Origin: Longivirga sp036510975
GTDB taxonomy: Bacteria; Actinomycetota; Actinomycetes; S36-B12; CAIYMF01
Assembly (NCBI GenBank): GCA_036510975.1
Contig: DATCCY010000144.1
Location: 1-8,010 of the forward strand
Direction of reading: 5' to 3'
DNA length: 8,010 nucleotides
Numbering within the stretch: the stretch's first letter is position 1; each line of letters begins with the position of its first letter. A program made the position numbers and the translations under genes. The notes under the pieces were generated by a model. It ran no database searches and was not told where the DNA came from. It was given only the letters and a program-made list of their open reading frames with translations. Shown one piece after another: positions 1-5,156 of this stretch.

Positions 1-140
1 GTCGTGTTCATCAGGGCGCCGCCCGCGGTGACCGCTCCCTCGAACAGCAGGGGTGCGAGCTGCGCGCGACCGGCGTAGATCGCCGCCGTGTAGCCCGCGG
101 GGCCCGATCCGATGATGATCACGTTGCGGACGTCGGTCAC
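1..140 (-). CDS. trxB: Thioredoxin reductase, N-terminal fragment (runs off the window)
   Basis: Only the first 46 codons are present; the gene continues beyond base 1. The product is the cytoplasmic NADPH-dependent flavoenzyme that reduces thioredoxin. The visible part is the FAD-binding Rossmann start: a beta strand of I/V residues, then GSGPAGYTAAIYAGRAQ (about residues 11-27), the dinucleotide-binding GxGxxG/A motif with the usual TrxB continuation. This is followed by LAPLLFEG and the TAGGALMNTT stretch, which is characteristic of actinobacterial TrxB. The GTG at 138-140 is chosen as start because a GAGAGG ribosome binding site lies 6 nt upstream and the N-terminus has the expected length. 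In Actinomycetes trxB normally follows sigM and its anti-sigma gene, as here, and is usually followed by trxA. A SigR-type promoter lies upstream (202-227), so the gene can be expressed separately from the sigM operon. The identification is firm; the catalytic CxxC lies outside the window. Confidence 0.95.
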   Translation of the reverse strand, partial: MTDVRNVIIIGSGPAGYTAAIYAGRAQLAPLLFEGAVTAGGALMNT

Positions 141-146
141 GGCTGG

Positions 147-152
147 CCTCTC
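147..152 (-). promoter_or_regulatory. Ribosome binding site of trxB
   Basis: The minus strand reads GAGAGG, 6 nt before the GTG start codon at 140. This supports the GTG start; no competing in-frame start with a comparable site was seen. Confidence 0.7.
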
Positions 153-157
153 GACGG

Positions 158-174
158 CGGGGCCCCTGGCCCCG
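158..174 (-). repeat. GC-only hairpin in the trxB leader
   Basis: The minus strand reads CGGGGCC, a 3-nt AGG loop, then GGCCCCG: seven perfect G-C pairs. It lies 5 nt upstream of the trxB ribosome binding site and downstream of the predicted transcription start, so it would form in the trxB 5' leader. There is no U-run after it, so it does not look like a classical intrinsic terminator. It could protect the mRNA 5' region, modulate translation, or stop transcription arriving from the sigM operon. The function is inferred; the pairing is read directly. Confidence 0.55.
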
Positions 175-191
175 GGTGGTGCGGGTTGCTG

Positions 192-241
192 CTCCGGCGT
201 CAACGATCCTAGGCCGGACGGCATTCCGGTGGACGCCGGAG
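192..241. repeat. Perfect 10-bp inverted repeat flanking the trxB promoter
   Basis: CTCCGGCGTC at 192-201 is the exact reverse complement of GACGCCGGAG at 232-241, with 30 bp between. A second, nested pair, CCGGA (214-218) and TCCGG (225-229), lies inside. The outer arm ends 16 bp beyond the anti-sigma gene's stop codon. In RNA read from the sigM operon this would fold as a two-tier 3' hairpin without a U-run. As DNA it is a dyad whose arms bracket the GGAAT-N18-GTT promoter almost exactly. It may be an operator, a transcript end, or both. Confidence 0.55.
202..227 (-). promoter_or_regulatory. SigR/SigH-type (thiol-stress ECF) promoter of trxB
   Basis: On the minus strand GGAAT (227-223) is followed after exactly 18 nt by GTT (204-202). 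This equals the GGAAT-N18-GTT consensus described for Streptomyces SigR, whose classic targets include trxBA; mycobacterial SigH uses a closely related sequence. Transcription would start near base 195, giving a leader of about 55 nt before the trxB GTG. A housekeeping-like TAGGAT (212-207) is contained within the same stretch, but no convincing -35 for it is seen. The match is direct; which sigma factor uses it is inferred. The neighbouring anti-sigma protein is not of the zinc RsrA type, so the SigR-like factor is probably encoded elsewhere. Confidence 0.7.
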
Positions 242-256
242 AGCGGCGCGGCCGGG

Positions 257-1156
257 CTAGGACGCAGGCACCCGCTCGAATTCGACGAACGAGGGCGAGC
301 AGTCCAGCGAGACCACGAACACGTCCAACGTGCTCGGGTCGCCCTGGGTCGGGACCACGACCACGAGGGCGGGCTTGCCGGCGAACGTGCCGGCATCGAT
401 CGCCAGCGCGCTCGAGGTCTCGCCCGCCGTCAGCGCGTTCACGCAGGCCGCCGCGGCACCGGGTGCCTGCAGCGACTGCATGGCGCTGCGGTAGGCCGTG
501 CTCCCCGAGGTCGTGGCGCCGACGGTCGACCCCGTCCCCAGGGCGGACGACGAGGCCGACGGGGCCGGGGTGGCGGCGTCGGCCGTCGCCAGCTTCGCGG
601 GGGTGCGGGCGGCCGCGGTGAGCGCGAGCACCTGGGTCGCCAGGGTCGACTTGGCGTACGCCGTTCCGGAGGCGGTGACGACCGTGCTCCCGGCCGCCTC
701 GGGTGCCGCTCCCGCGACGCTTCCGGCCGAGCTCGACGCGGCCCCTGCCGAGGTCGAGGTGGACGAGCCCGAAGAGCCGATCCCGCCGAGGACGTTCACG
801 GCACCCACGACCACCAGGGCTGCCGCGGCGAGGCCGCCGACGACCTGGAACACGCGCATCGAGGGGCCACGCCGGGCCGACGTCGACGGCGCCGGCAGCA
901 CCGTCACGGGCGCGGTCCAGCCGCCGGCGCCCTGCTCGCCGTCGTCACCGGAGGCCGCGGTCGGCGCGCCGCTGACCGCCGCGGCCGAGCGGCGCTCCTC
1001 GGCGAGGACGGCGTAGAGGCGCCGCTCGACCTCGGGCGGCATCTCGACCGGCTCGTCGCGCAGGAACGCGAGCAGCGACCGGACGTCGGCGTCCTGCTCG
1101 GGGGTCGCGTCGGGTCCCGGGGTGTCGGCGAACCCGTCCGTTGTGCGCTCGGTCAT
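257..1156 (-). CDS. Probable membrane anti-sigma factor for SigM (RsmA-like)
   Basis: This 299-residue single-pass membrane protein probably holds the adjacent SigM inactive at the inner face of the membrane. Residues 1-60 form a charged N-terminus with a predicted helical part (about 22-57, containing LLAFLRDEP and PPEVERRLYAVLAEE), typical of the sigma-binding segment in this family. One hydrophobic segment spans about 102-125, preceded by basic residues. A Ser/Ala/Gly-rich linker (129-152) and an extracytoplasmic domain up to residue 299 follow. No zinc-binding HxxxCxxC motif is present, so it is not a ZAS/RsrA-type thiol sensor. Its only two cysteines, Cys238 and Cys286, both lie on the predicted outside and could pair. 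The ATG overlaps the sigM stop as ATGA (1153-1156) with a strong ribosome site upstream, indicating translational coupling. The gene equals Rv3912 (rsmA) by position; similarity in sequence alone would be weak. Confidence 0.82.
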   Translation of the reverse strand: MTERTTDGFADTPGPDATPEQDADVRSLLAFLRDEPVEMPPEVERRLYAVLAEERRSAAAVSGAPTAASGDDGEQGAGGWTAPVTVLPAPSTSARRGPSMRVFQVVGGLAAAALVVVGAVNVLGGIGSSGSSTSTSAGAASSSAGSVAGAAPEAAGSTVVTASGTAYAKSTLATQVLALTAAARTPAKLATADAATPAPSASSSALGTGSTVGATTSGSTAYRSAMQSLQAPGAAAACVNALTAGETSSALAIDAGTFAGKPALVVVVPTQGDPSTLDVFVVSLDCSPSFVEFERVPAS

Positions 1157-1818
1157 GGGGTCACCTCCCGGTTCTCCTCGTGCTGTCGTGGCGCAGGTCT
1201 GACGTCGGCGGTGGCGTCGGGGTTCCGCAGCCCCGCCAGCGCGATCGCGAGCCGGGCCCGGCCGCGCGAGCAGCGGCTCTTCACCGTGCCCTCGGGTATG
1301 CCCAGGATCTCGGCCGCCTCGGCCACCGGACGACCCTCGACGTCGACGAGCACGATGGCCGAGCGCTGGTCGTCCGGGAGGTCGGCGAGCGCGCGGTCGA
1401 TCTCCATCCGCAGCTCCAGACGGTCGAGGTCGTCGCGAGGATCCGCGAGCCCGCGGTGACCCGTCTCACCGTCCTCCTCGGGCAGTGGCACCGTCGGCCG
1501 CGCCCGGCGCCGGCGCATGCGGTCGAGGCAGGCGTTGACCACGACGCGGTGCAGCCAGGTCGTCACCGCGGCCTCGCCCCGGAAGGACGCCGCGTTGCGG
1601 TACGCCGACACCAGGGCGTCCTGCAGCGCGTCGGACGCGTCCTCCGGGTCGCCCGTCGTGCGCAGGGCGACGGCCCAGAGCCGGTCCTTGTGGCGGCGTA
1701 CGAGCTCGGCGAACGCATCCGGGTCGCCCGCGACGTGGGCCGCGAGCAGGTCGGCGTCGTCCGAGGACGCGGGCTCGGCCCGCTCGTCGTCCTCCAGGAC
1801 GTTCTGGTCGTCGCTCAT
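1153..1818 (-). CDS. sigM: ECF RNA polymerase sigma factor, SigM type
   Basis: This 221-residue extracytoplasmic-function sigma factor directs RNA polymerase to an envelope or oxidative stress regulon. Region 2 spans about residues 22-105: the GDPDAFAELVRRHKDRLW start, the polymerase-contact helix DPEDASDALQDALVSAYRN, and the -10 recognition part ending in TTWLHRVVVNACLDRMRRR. An acidic linker (about 112-140) leads to region 4 (about 141-193): LPDDQRSAIVLVDVEGRPV followed by the helix-turn-helix AEILGIPEGTVKSRCSRGRARL. Cysteines are at 97 (region 2) and 183 (recognition helix), the latter conserved in the SigM family. There is no C-terminal SnoaL-like extension. The gene lies between the pseudokinase gene and the anti-sigma gene as in M. 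tuberculosis. The start at 1818 is the only ATG that gives a complete region 2, but its ribosome site is poor; GGAG at 1847-1850 is too distant. Confidence 0.93.
   Translation of the reverse strand: MSDDQNVLEDDERAEPASSDDADLLAAHVAGDPDAFAELVRRHKDRLWAVALRTTGDPEDASDALQDALVSAYRNAASFRGEAAVTTWLHRVVVNACLDRMRRRRARPTVPLPEEDGETGHRGLADPRDDLDRLELRMEIDRALADLPDDQRSAIVLVDVEGRPVAEAAEILGIPEGTVKSRCSRGRARLAIALAGLRNPDATADVRPAPRQHEENREVTP
1161..1168 (-). promoter_or_regulatory. Strong ribosome binding site of the anti-sigma gene, inside sigM
   Basis: The minus strand reads GGAGGTGA, with the GGAGG core 7 nt before the ATG at 1156. It lies within the last codons of sigM. The strong site and the 4-bp stop/start overlap favour tightly coupled production of sigma and anti-sigma factor. 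Confidence 0.8.
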
Positions 1819-1828
1819 CGCGTCGGCC

Positions 1829-1834
1829 AGCCTA
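1829..1834 (-). promoter_or_regulatory. Possible -10 element just upstream of sigM
   Basis: TAGGCT on the minus strand fits the actinobacterial TANNNT -10 pattern and sits 10 nt before the sigM ATG. Together with the lack of a well-placed ribosome site it could mean a near-leaderless sigM transcript inside the operon. No clear -35 element is visible, so this is weak. Confidence 0.25.
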
Positions 1835-1848
1835 CGGCTGCGAACTCC

Positions 1849-3312
1849 TCAGCCCAGGACCCGGACGTCGGCGACACCGCCCTGGAAGCTGCCGTCGGCC
1901 GAGGGCAGCGCGGTGAGCCACACCACGAGGAAGCGGGTGGTCACCGGTGTGGGCACGCGCAGCGTCACGGCGTTGCCGGCCCCGGTGACCTGGGCCAGCG
2001 AGGTGAACGTGTCGGGCTGCGCGTTGGGGTTGTCGGTCGCCAGCACCGCGAGGTCGGTGCCGTTGCCCACCAGGCGCAGCGCCACGGCGGACACCGGCCG
2101 CGGGGCGCCGAGGTCGAGCAGCAGCCCGACCCCGGGCTTCCCGGACATGTCCGCCGCCTTGTAGTGCACCGTGACCCAGGCGGTGGCCGGGTTGGTGTCC
2201 ACGGCCAGCGCTGCCAGGGCCGGGTTCTCGTGCCGGTCGTTGCCGAACGGGTCGAAGTCGGAGACCGAGACGATCGGGATCACCGTGTCGCCGGCAGCGG
2301 CCGTCGCGATGGAGCTCGGGCTCGACGTCGTGGCCGTCGTGGCGACCTCGGCGCGCGGGACGGTCAGCGGCGAACCGCCGAGGCCGAGCACCATCTGCAG
2401 CCCGAGATAGGCCAGCCCGACCGCGCAGCCCACGGCCACGAGCACGCTGGCCACCCGCACCCCGGTGCGCCCGCGCGTGCGGGCGACCGGCATCGCGGAG
2501 GGCACCACGAGGGCGGCGGCCAGGTCCGCCACGAGGTCGTCGAGGGAGTCGTAGTGCCCGGCGGGCTTCGGCGCGTCGGTGGTCCGCAGCGCCCGGGCGG
2601 TGATGACGTCGAGGTGCCGAGGAACGTCGGCCACCACGCGGCTCGGCCACGGGACGCTGCCGCCGCGCAGCGGCGGGACGCCGGGGACGCCGTCGACCGC
2701 GGTCGGGCCCGGCCAGCGCCCGGTCAGCCCGGAGTACAGGATCGCGCCGACCGCGTGGACGTCGGCCAGGGCGGGGTCGTCGCCGGGCTCGACCCCGCGC
2801 AGCACCTGCTCGACGCCGAGACCACGCACCCGGACGTCGCCGCCGTCGGTGAGCATGACGAGCTCCGGGCGCAGGTGGCCGTGAGTGACGCCGTCGGCGG
2901 CGGCCGCCTGCAGCGTCCTGGCCACCTCCAGCGCGAGCACCGTGGCCTCCCGTTCGGGCAGCGGGTCACCGCGCCGCTCGGCGAGGCGCTGGGCGTACGA
3001 CGTGCCCGCGAGCCACTCCGTGACGATGACCAGGCAGCCGCAGGTGTCGTCGGTCACCGCGTCGAGGACGTGGACGGCCCGTCGGTCGGTGACGTGCGAG
3101 GCGCGCAGGGCTGCGCGCCGCAGCTCGGCGGCCTGGGGGTCCTCGAGCGGGACGAACCGGACGCTCACCGGCCGCTTGAGCCGGTCGTCGTAGCCGCGCC
3201 ACAGCGCCGTACCCGCGCGGTCGCCGACCTTGTCGACGAGGCGGTAGCGGCCGAGGACGACGTCGTCGGGCGCCGGCGCGGCGCGCTTGGTCCGCGACGT
3301 CTGCTTGGCCAT
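1849..3312 (-). CDS. Transmembrane pseudokinase, MviN/Rv3910 C-terminal-like
   Basis: This 487-residue protein matches the C-terminal half of mycobacterial MviN (Rv3910), where the pseudokinase is fused to the MurJ flippase and, in M. tuberculosis, binds the FHA protein FhaA after phosphorylation by PknB. Residues 18-268 form a kinase fold that lacks catalytic residues. The glycine loop is degraded (KVGDRAGTALWRGYD). The VAIK lysine is Arg in VSVRFV (about 52). The HRDxKxxN loop reads HGHLRPEL (144-151), without Asp. The DFG site reads GLG (164-166). One membrane segment lies at about 286-310. The outer domain (about 343-487) has the DFDPFGND and ENP-AVDTNPATAWVT pattern of the discoidin-like domain in these proteins. 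A CGC pair (Cys91, Cys93) is present. The ATG start is near the expected kinase boundary but lacks a ribosome site; a -10-like TAGCCT 7 nt upstream suggests a leaderless mRNA. Its role in regulating lipid II flipping is inferred by homology. Confidence 0.88.
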   Translation of the reverse strand: MAKQTSRTKRAAPAPDDVVLGRYRLVDKVGDRAGTALWRGYDDRLKRPVSVRFVPLEDPQAAELRRAALRASHVTDRRAVHVLDAVTDDTCGCLVIVTEWLAGTSYAQRLAERRGDPLPEREATVLALEVARTLQAAAADGVTHGHLRPELVMLTDGGDVRVRGLGVEQVLRGVEPGDDPALADVHAVGAILYSGLTGRWPGPTAVDGVPGVPPLRGGSVPWPSRVVADVPRHLDVITARALRTTDAPKPAGHYDSLDDLVADLAAALVVPSAMPVARTRGRTGVRVASVLVAVGCAVGLAYLGLQMVLGLGGSPLTVPRAEVATTATTSSPSSIATAAAGDTVIPIVSVSDFDPFGNDRHENPALAALAVDTNPATAWVTVHYKAADMSGKPGVGLLLDLGAPRPVSAVALRLVGNGTDLAVLATDNPNAQPDTFTSLAQVTGAGNAVTLRVPTPVTTRFLVVWLTALPSADGSFQGGVADVRVLG

Positions 3313-3319
3313 GGAAGCA

Positions 3320-3325
3320 AGGCTA
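3320..3325 (-). promoter_or_regulatory. Putative -10 of a leaderless pseudokinase-sigM transcript
   Basis: The minus strand reads TAGCCT, matching TANNNT, exactly 7 nt before the ATG at 3312. That is the spacing expected when transcription starts at the A of ATG. No Shine-Dalgarno sequence is present in between. No recognisable -35 hexamer is found at 16-19 nt, so activation by a bound protein would be needed; the tandem repeat at 3352-3369 is a candidate site. Confidence 0.4.
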
Positions 3326-3351
3326 GGTGCCCCGCGTCCGTTGCGCGCCCA

Positions 3352-3369
3352 GGACGGGTGGGACGGGTG
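3352..3369. repeat. Tandem 9-bp direct repeat upstream of the pseudokinase gene
   Basis: GGACGGGTG occurs twice head to tail (3352-3360 and 3361-3369), reading CACCCGTCC twice on the coding strand. Its centre is about 48 bp upstream of the pseudokinase ATG and about 27 bp lies between it and the putative -10 element. This is a typical position for an activator. It lies in the 93-bp gap 3313-3405, which otherwise shows only the -10-like element and no terminator hairpin with a U-run. Confidence 0.4.
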
Positions 3370-3405
3370 AGGCGCGACGTGGGCCGGGGGCGACGAGCGC
3401 CGCCG

Positions 3406-4623
3406 TCAGAGTGGCCGGACCGCGCCGACGAGGCCGCTCAGGTAGACCGGCGAGACCTCGACGTGACCACCGGTGTGCGGCGCCTGGACCATCAGCCCGT
3501 GGCCGATGTACATCGCCACGTGGTGGATCGACGCGGGGTTGCCGGTGTCGTAGGCCCAGAACAGCAGGTCGCCGGGGCGCAGGTCGCTCAGGGCGACGTG
3601 CACGCCGATCTTCCACTGCTCCCGCGAGGTCCGCGGCAGGCTCTTGCCCGCCGCCGCGAAGATCCGCAGCATGAGGCTCGAGCAGTCGAATCCGAGGGTC
3701 GACGTCGCGGCGCAGGAGCCGTCGGCGAGCCGGCCGTCGTCGGGCGCCGAGCTGGAGCACCAGCCGGTCGACGGGCCACCCACCCCTCCGCCGCCGGCGG
3801 AGTACGGCGTCCCGAGCCAGTGCTTCGCGTCGGTGAGCGCTCCGACCGCCCAGGGGGTCGCCGGGTCGGCGCCCGCCTCGGCGATCGCGCGGTCGACTGC
3901 GGCGTAGGAGTCCGCGGGCACCGCTGTGACGCCCCAGGGCGGCACGCCACCGAACGCGGCCGCGGCCGCCGCCTCGGCGGCCGCCTGAGCGGCCGCGCGC
4001 TCCCGCTCGACGAGGTCGCGCACGAGCTGGTCGGCGCTCGCGAGCGCCGCGGTGGCCTGGGCCTGCAGCGACTGCGCCCGCACCGCGGCGACGCGTCGAC
4101 GGTTCTGGAGGACCGCGACCCGGGCCGTGAGCAGCGCGACGTCGGCGGCGTTGACCCGCGCCCGCGCAGCGGTGAACCGGGCCGAGGTCGACTGGGCGAT
4201 CTGGCCGCGTACGACCGAGTCGATCGAGGCGATGCGGTCCAGGACGTCGGAGATGTCGCGACCGTCGAGCACGCTGCCGTAGATCGCGCCTGGACCACCG
4301 CTCATGTAGAGCTGGGCCGCTGCGGCGTCGGTCCGCGCGGCCTCGACGTCGGCGGCGCTCTGGGTCGAGTCGACCGCCTCGTTGGCGACGGTCAGGCGCG
4401 TGACGACGTCGTTGAGCTCCTGGTCGGCGGCGCCGTAGTCCTCGGCGGCGGCCTCGACCTCGGCGTCGAGCCGGTCGACCTCGACGCGCAGCGCCGCGGC
4501 CTGGGCGCGCGCCTTGGCCAGGTCGGGACCCGCGGACGCGGGGGCCGCGGGAAGGAGTGCGACCAGGGCGACGACGACGGTCGCGGCCAGCGCCAGGGTC
4601 CGCCCCGTCGGCCGGCCGCTCAT
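3406..4623 (-). CDS. Secreted NlpC/P60 peptidoglycan endopeptidase with coiled coils
   Basis: This 405-residue protein is a RipA-like cell-wall hydrolase, expected to cut the peptide stems of peptidoglycan outside the membrane. A Sec signal peptide covers residues 1-31, with a hydrophobic core and an ASA cleavage site. Long Ala-rich coiled coils lie at about 35-105 and 150-222, separated by the LYMSGGPGAIY...DVLDRIASIDSVVRG motif common in actinobacterial P60 proteins. The catalytic domain spans about 256-405: the GTPYSAGGGG entry, GFDCSSLM with nucleophile Cys314, the RTSREQW stretch, DLRPGDLLFW, HHVAMYIG with His368, and APHTGG with His383 as the likely third polar residue. Between GTPY and Cys314 is an extra segment (about 279-310) with Cys289 and Cys304. 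The start ATG is 19 bp after the preceding gene's stop, indicating one transcript; the ribosome site is weak. Substrate bond (D-Glu-mDAP or similar) is inferred from the family. Confidence 0.92.
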   Translation of the reverse strand: MSGRPTGRTLALAATVVVALVALLPAAPASAGPDLAKARAQAAALRVEVDRLDAEVEAAAEDYGAADQELNDVVTRLTVANEAVDSTQSAADVEAARTDAAAAQLYMSGGPGAIYGSVLDGRDISDVLDRIASIDSVVRGQIAQSTSARFTAARARVNAADVALLTARVAVLQNRRRVAAVRAQSLQAQATAALASADQLVRDLVERERAAAQAAAEAAAAAAFGGVPPWGVTAVPADSYAAVDRAIAEAGADPATPWAVGALTDAKHWLGTPYSAGGGGVGGPSTGWCSSSAPDDGRLADGSCAATSTLGFDCSSLMLRIFAAAGKSLPRTSREQWKIGVHVALSDLRPGDLLFWAYDTGNPASIHHVAMYIGHGLMVQAPHTGGHVEVSPVYLSGLVGAVRPL

Positions 4624-4642
4624 CGTCGCGCCACCGCCGCCA

Positions 4643-5071
4643 TCAGACCGGGTCCTGGAACGTGGCGGTGGCGACCGCGACCGTGTACTGCTTCACGCGG
4701 GGCACGTACCCAGCCACGATCGTGTGCGCCTCGCGGCGCAGCTCGACGGTGACGGCGTGCCGCGTGCCGATCTTGAACCCGCTCGCCACCAGGGTGTCGC
4801 CGTGCTCCTTGGCGTAGCTGGCGGCGGCGGCGTAGGCCATCTCCGGGGTGCCGCGTCCGGCGAGCACGGTGTTGGCCCGCAGGGCCGCCTCCTGGGCGTC
4901 CTGCTGGACCCCGATCTGGGCCCCGGCGATCGAGATCGAGTCGTAGCCCACGGCCCCGACCACGGACAGCATCAGCAGCAGCTTGGCGAGCGTGCCGACG
5001 ACGATCGCACCCGCGTCCGATCGCGCGATCGATGATCGCGACGGGGACGTCGGAACCTGGAGGGAGGCCAC
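4643..5071 (-). CDS. Small membrane-anchored TadE/TadG-like protein, function unknown
   Basis: This 142-residue protein is not firmly assigned. A hydrophilic N-terminus (1-19) is followed by a single hydrophobic segment (about 21-43), then a short extracytoplasmic domain. After the membrane segment comes YDSISIAGAQIGVQQDAQEA, then the helix TPEMAYAAAASYAKEHGD and a beta-rich end (TVELRREAHTIVAGYVPRV, then AVATATF). This layout, an N-terminal anchor, an Ala-rich helix of the 'AANQAA' kind, and a C-terminal 'TVTV...ATA' strand, resembles TadE/TadG-type pilus or secretion proteins, but no other tad gene is present and the usual Glu in the anchor is missing. The GTG at 5071 is chosen because AGGA lies 5 nt upstream and because it starts just before the membrane segment. 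The reading frame continues open upstream through murJ, which is a shadow. Its position between murJ and the P60 gene suggests an envelope role. Confidence 0.75.
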   Translation of the reverse strand: MASLQVPTSPSRSSIARSDAGAIVVGTLAKLLLMLSVVGAVGYDSISIAGAQIGVQQDAQEAALRANTVLAGRGTPEMAYAAAASYAKEHGDTLVASGFKIGTRHAVTVELRREAHTIVAGYVPRVKQYTVAVATATFQDPV

Positions 5072-5076
5072 TTCGT

Positions 5077-5080
5077 TCCT
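5077..5080 (-). promoter_or_regulatory. Ribosome binding site deciding the GTG start of the TadE-like gene
   Basis: AGGA on the minus strand, 5 nt before the GTG at 5071. The frame has no stop upstream for about 400 bp, so this site is the main reason for placing the start here. A TTG at 5109-5107 would be the only nearby alternative outside murJ. Confidence 0.5.
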
Positions 5081-5091
5081 GTCGGCCCCGC

Positions 5092-5102
5092 GAGAGCCTC
5101 TC
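5092..5102. repeat. Short palindrome in the murJ / TadE-like gene gap
   Basis: GAGAG-C-CTCTC is a perfect 5-bp inverted repeat with a 1-bp centre, about 20 bp upstream of the GTG at 5071. The rest of the 85-bp gap (5072-5156) contains two copies of GGGCGAC on the coding strand (near 5120-5140) and no clear promoter or terminator. It could be an operator, but a palindrome this short may be chance. Confidence 0.2.
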
Positions 5103-5156
5103 TTGAGCAACGGCGTCGTCCGAGTCGCCCGCAGGTCGCCCGAGCGGAGCAGCGCC

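Noticed and set aside
176..1459. Plus-strand open frame of 427 codons over the anti-sigma and sigM genes
   Set aside because: Arg/Gly-rich shadow of minus-strand genes; no ribosome site or recognisable domain.
1141..4752. Very long plus-strand open frame (1203 codons) antisense to the pseudokinase, sigM and P60 genes
   Set aside because: The translation is rich in Arg, Gly, Val and Asp with no domain or motif, as expected for an antisense frame in DNA with strong third-position GC. The minus-strand genes beneath it have clear families.
5018..5031. Perfect 14-bp palindrome CGATCGCGCGATCG with several GATC sites nearby
   Set aside because: It lies within the coding sequence of the TadE-like gene (encoding part of SIARSD), and Asp/Ile/Arg codons in GC-rich DNA readily create such strings. 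No independent sign of function.
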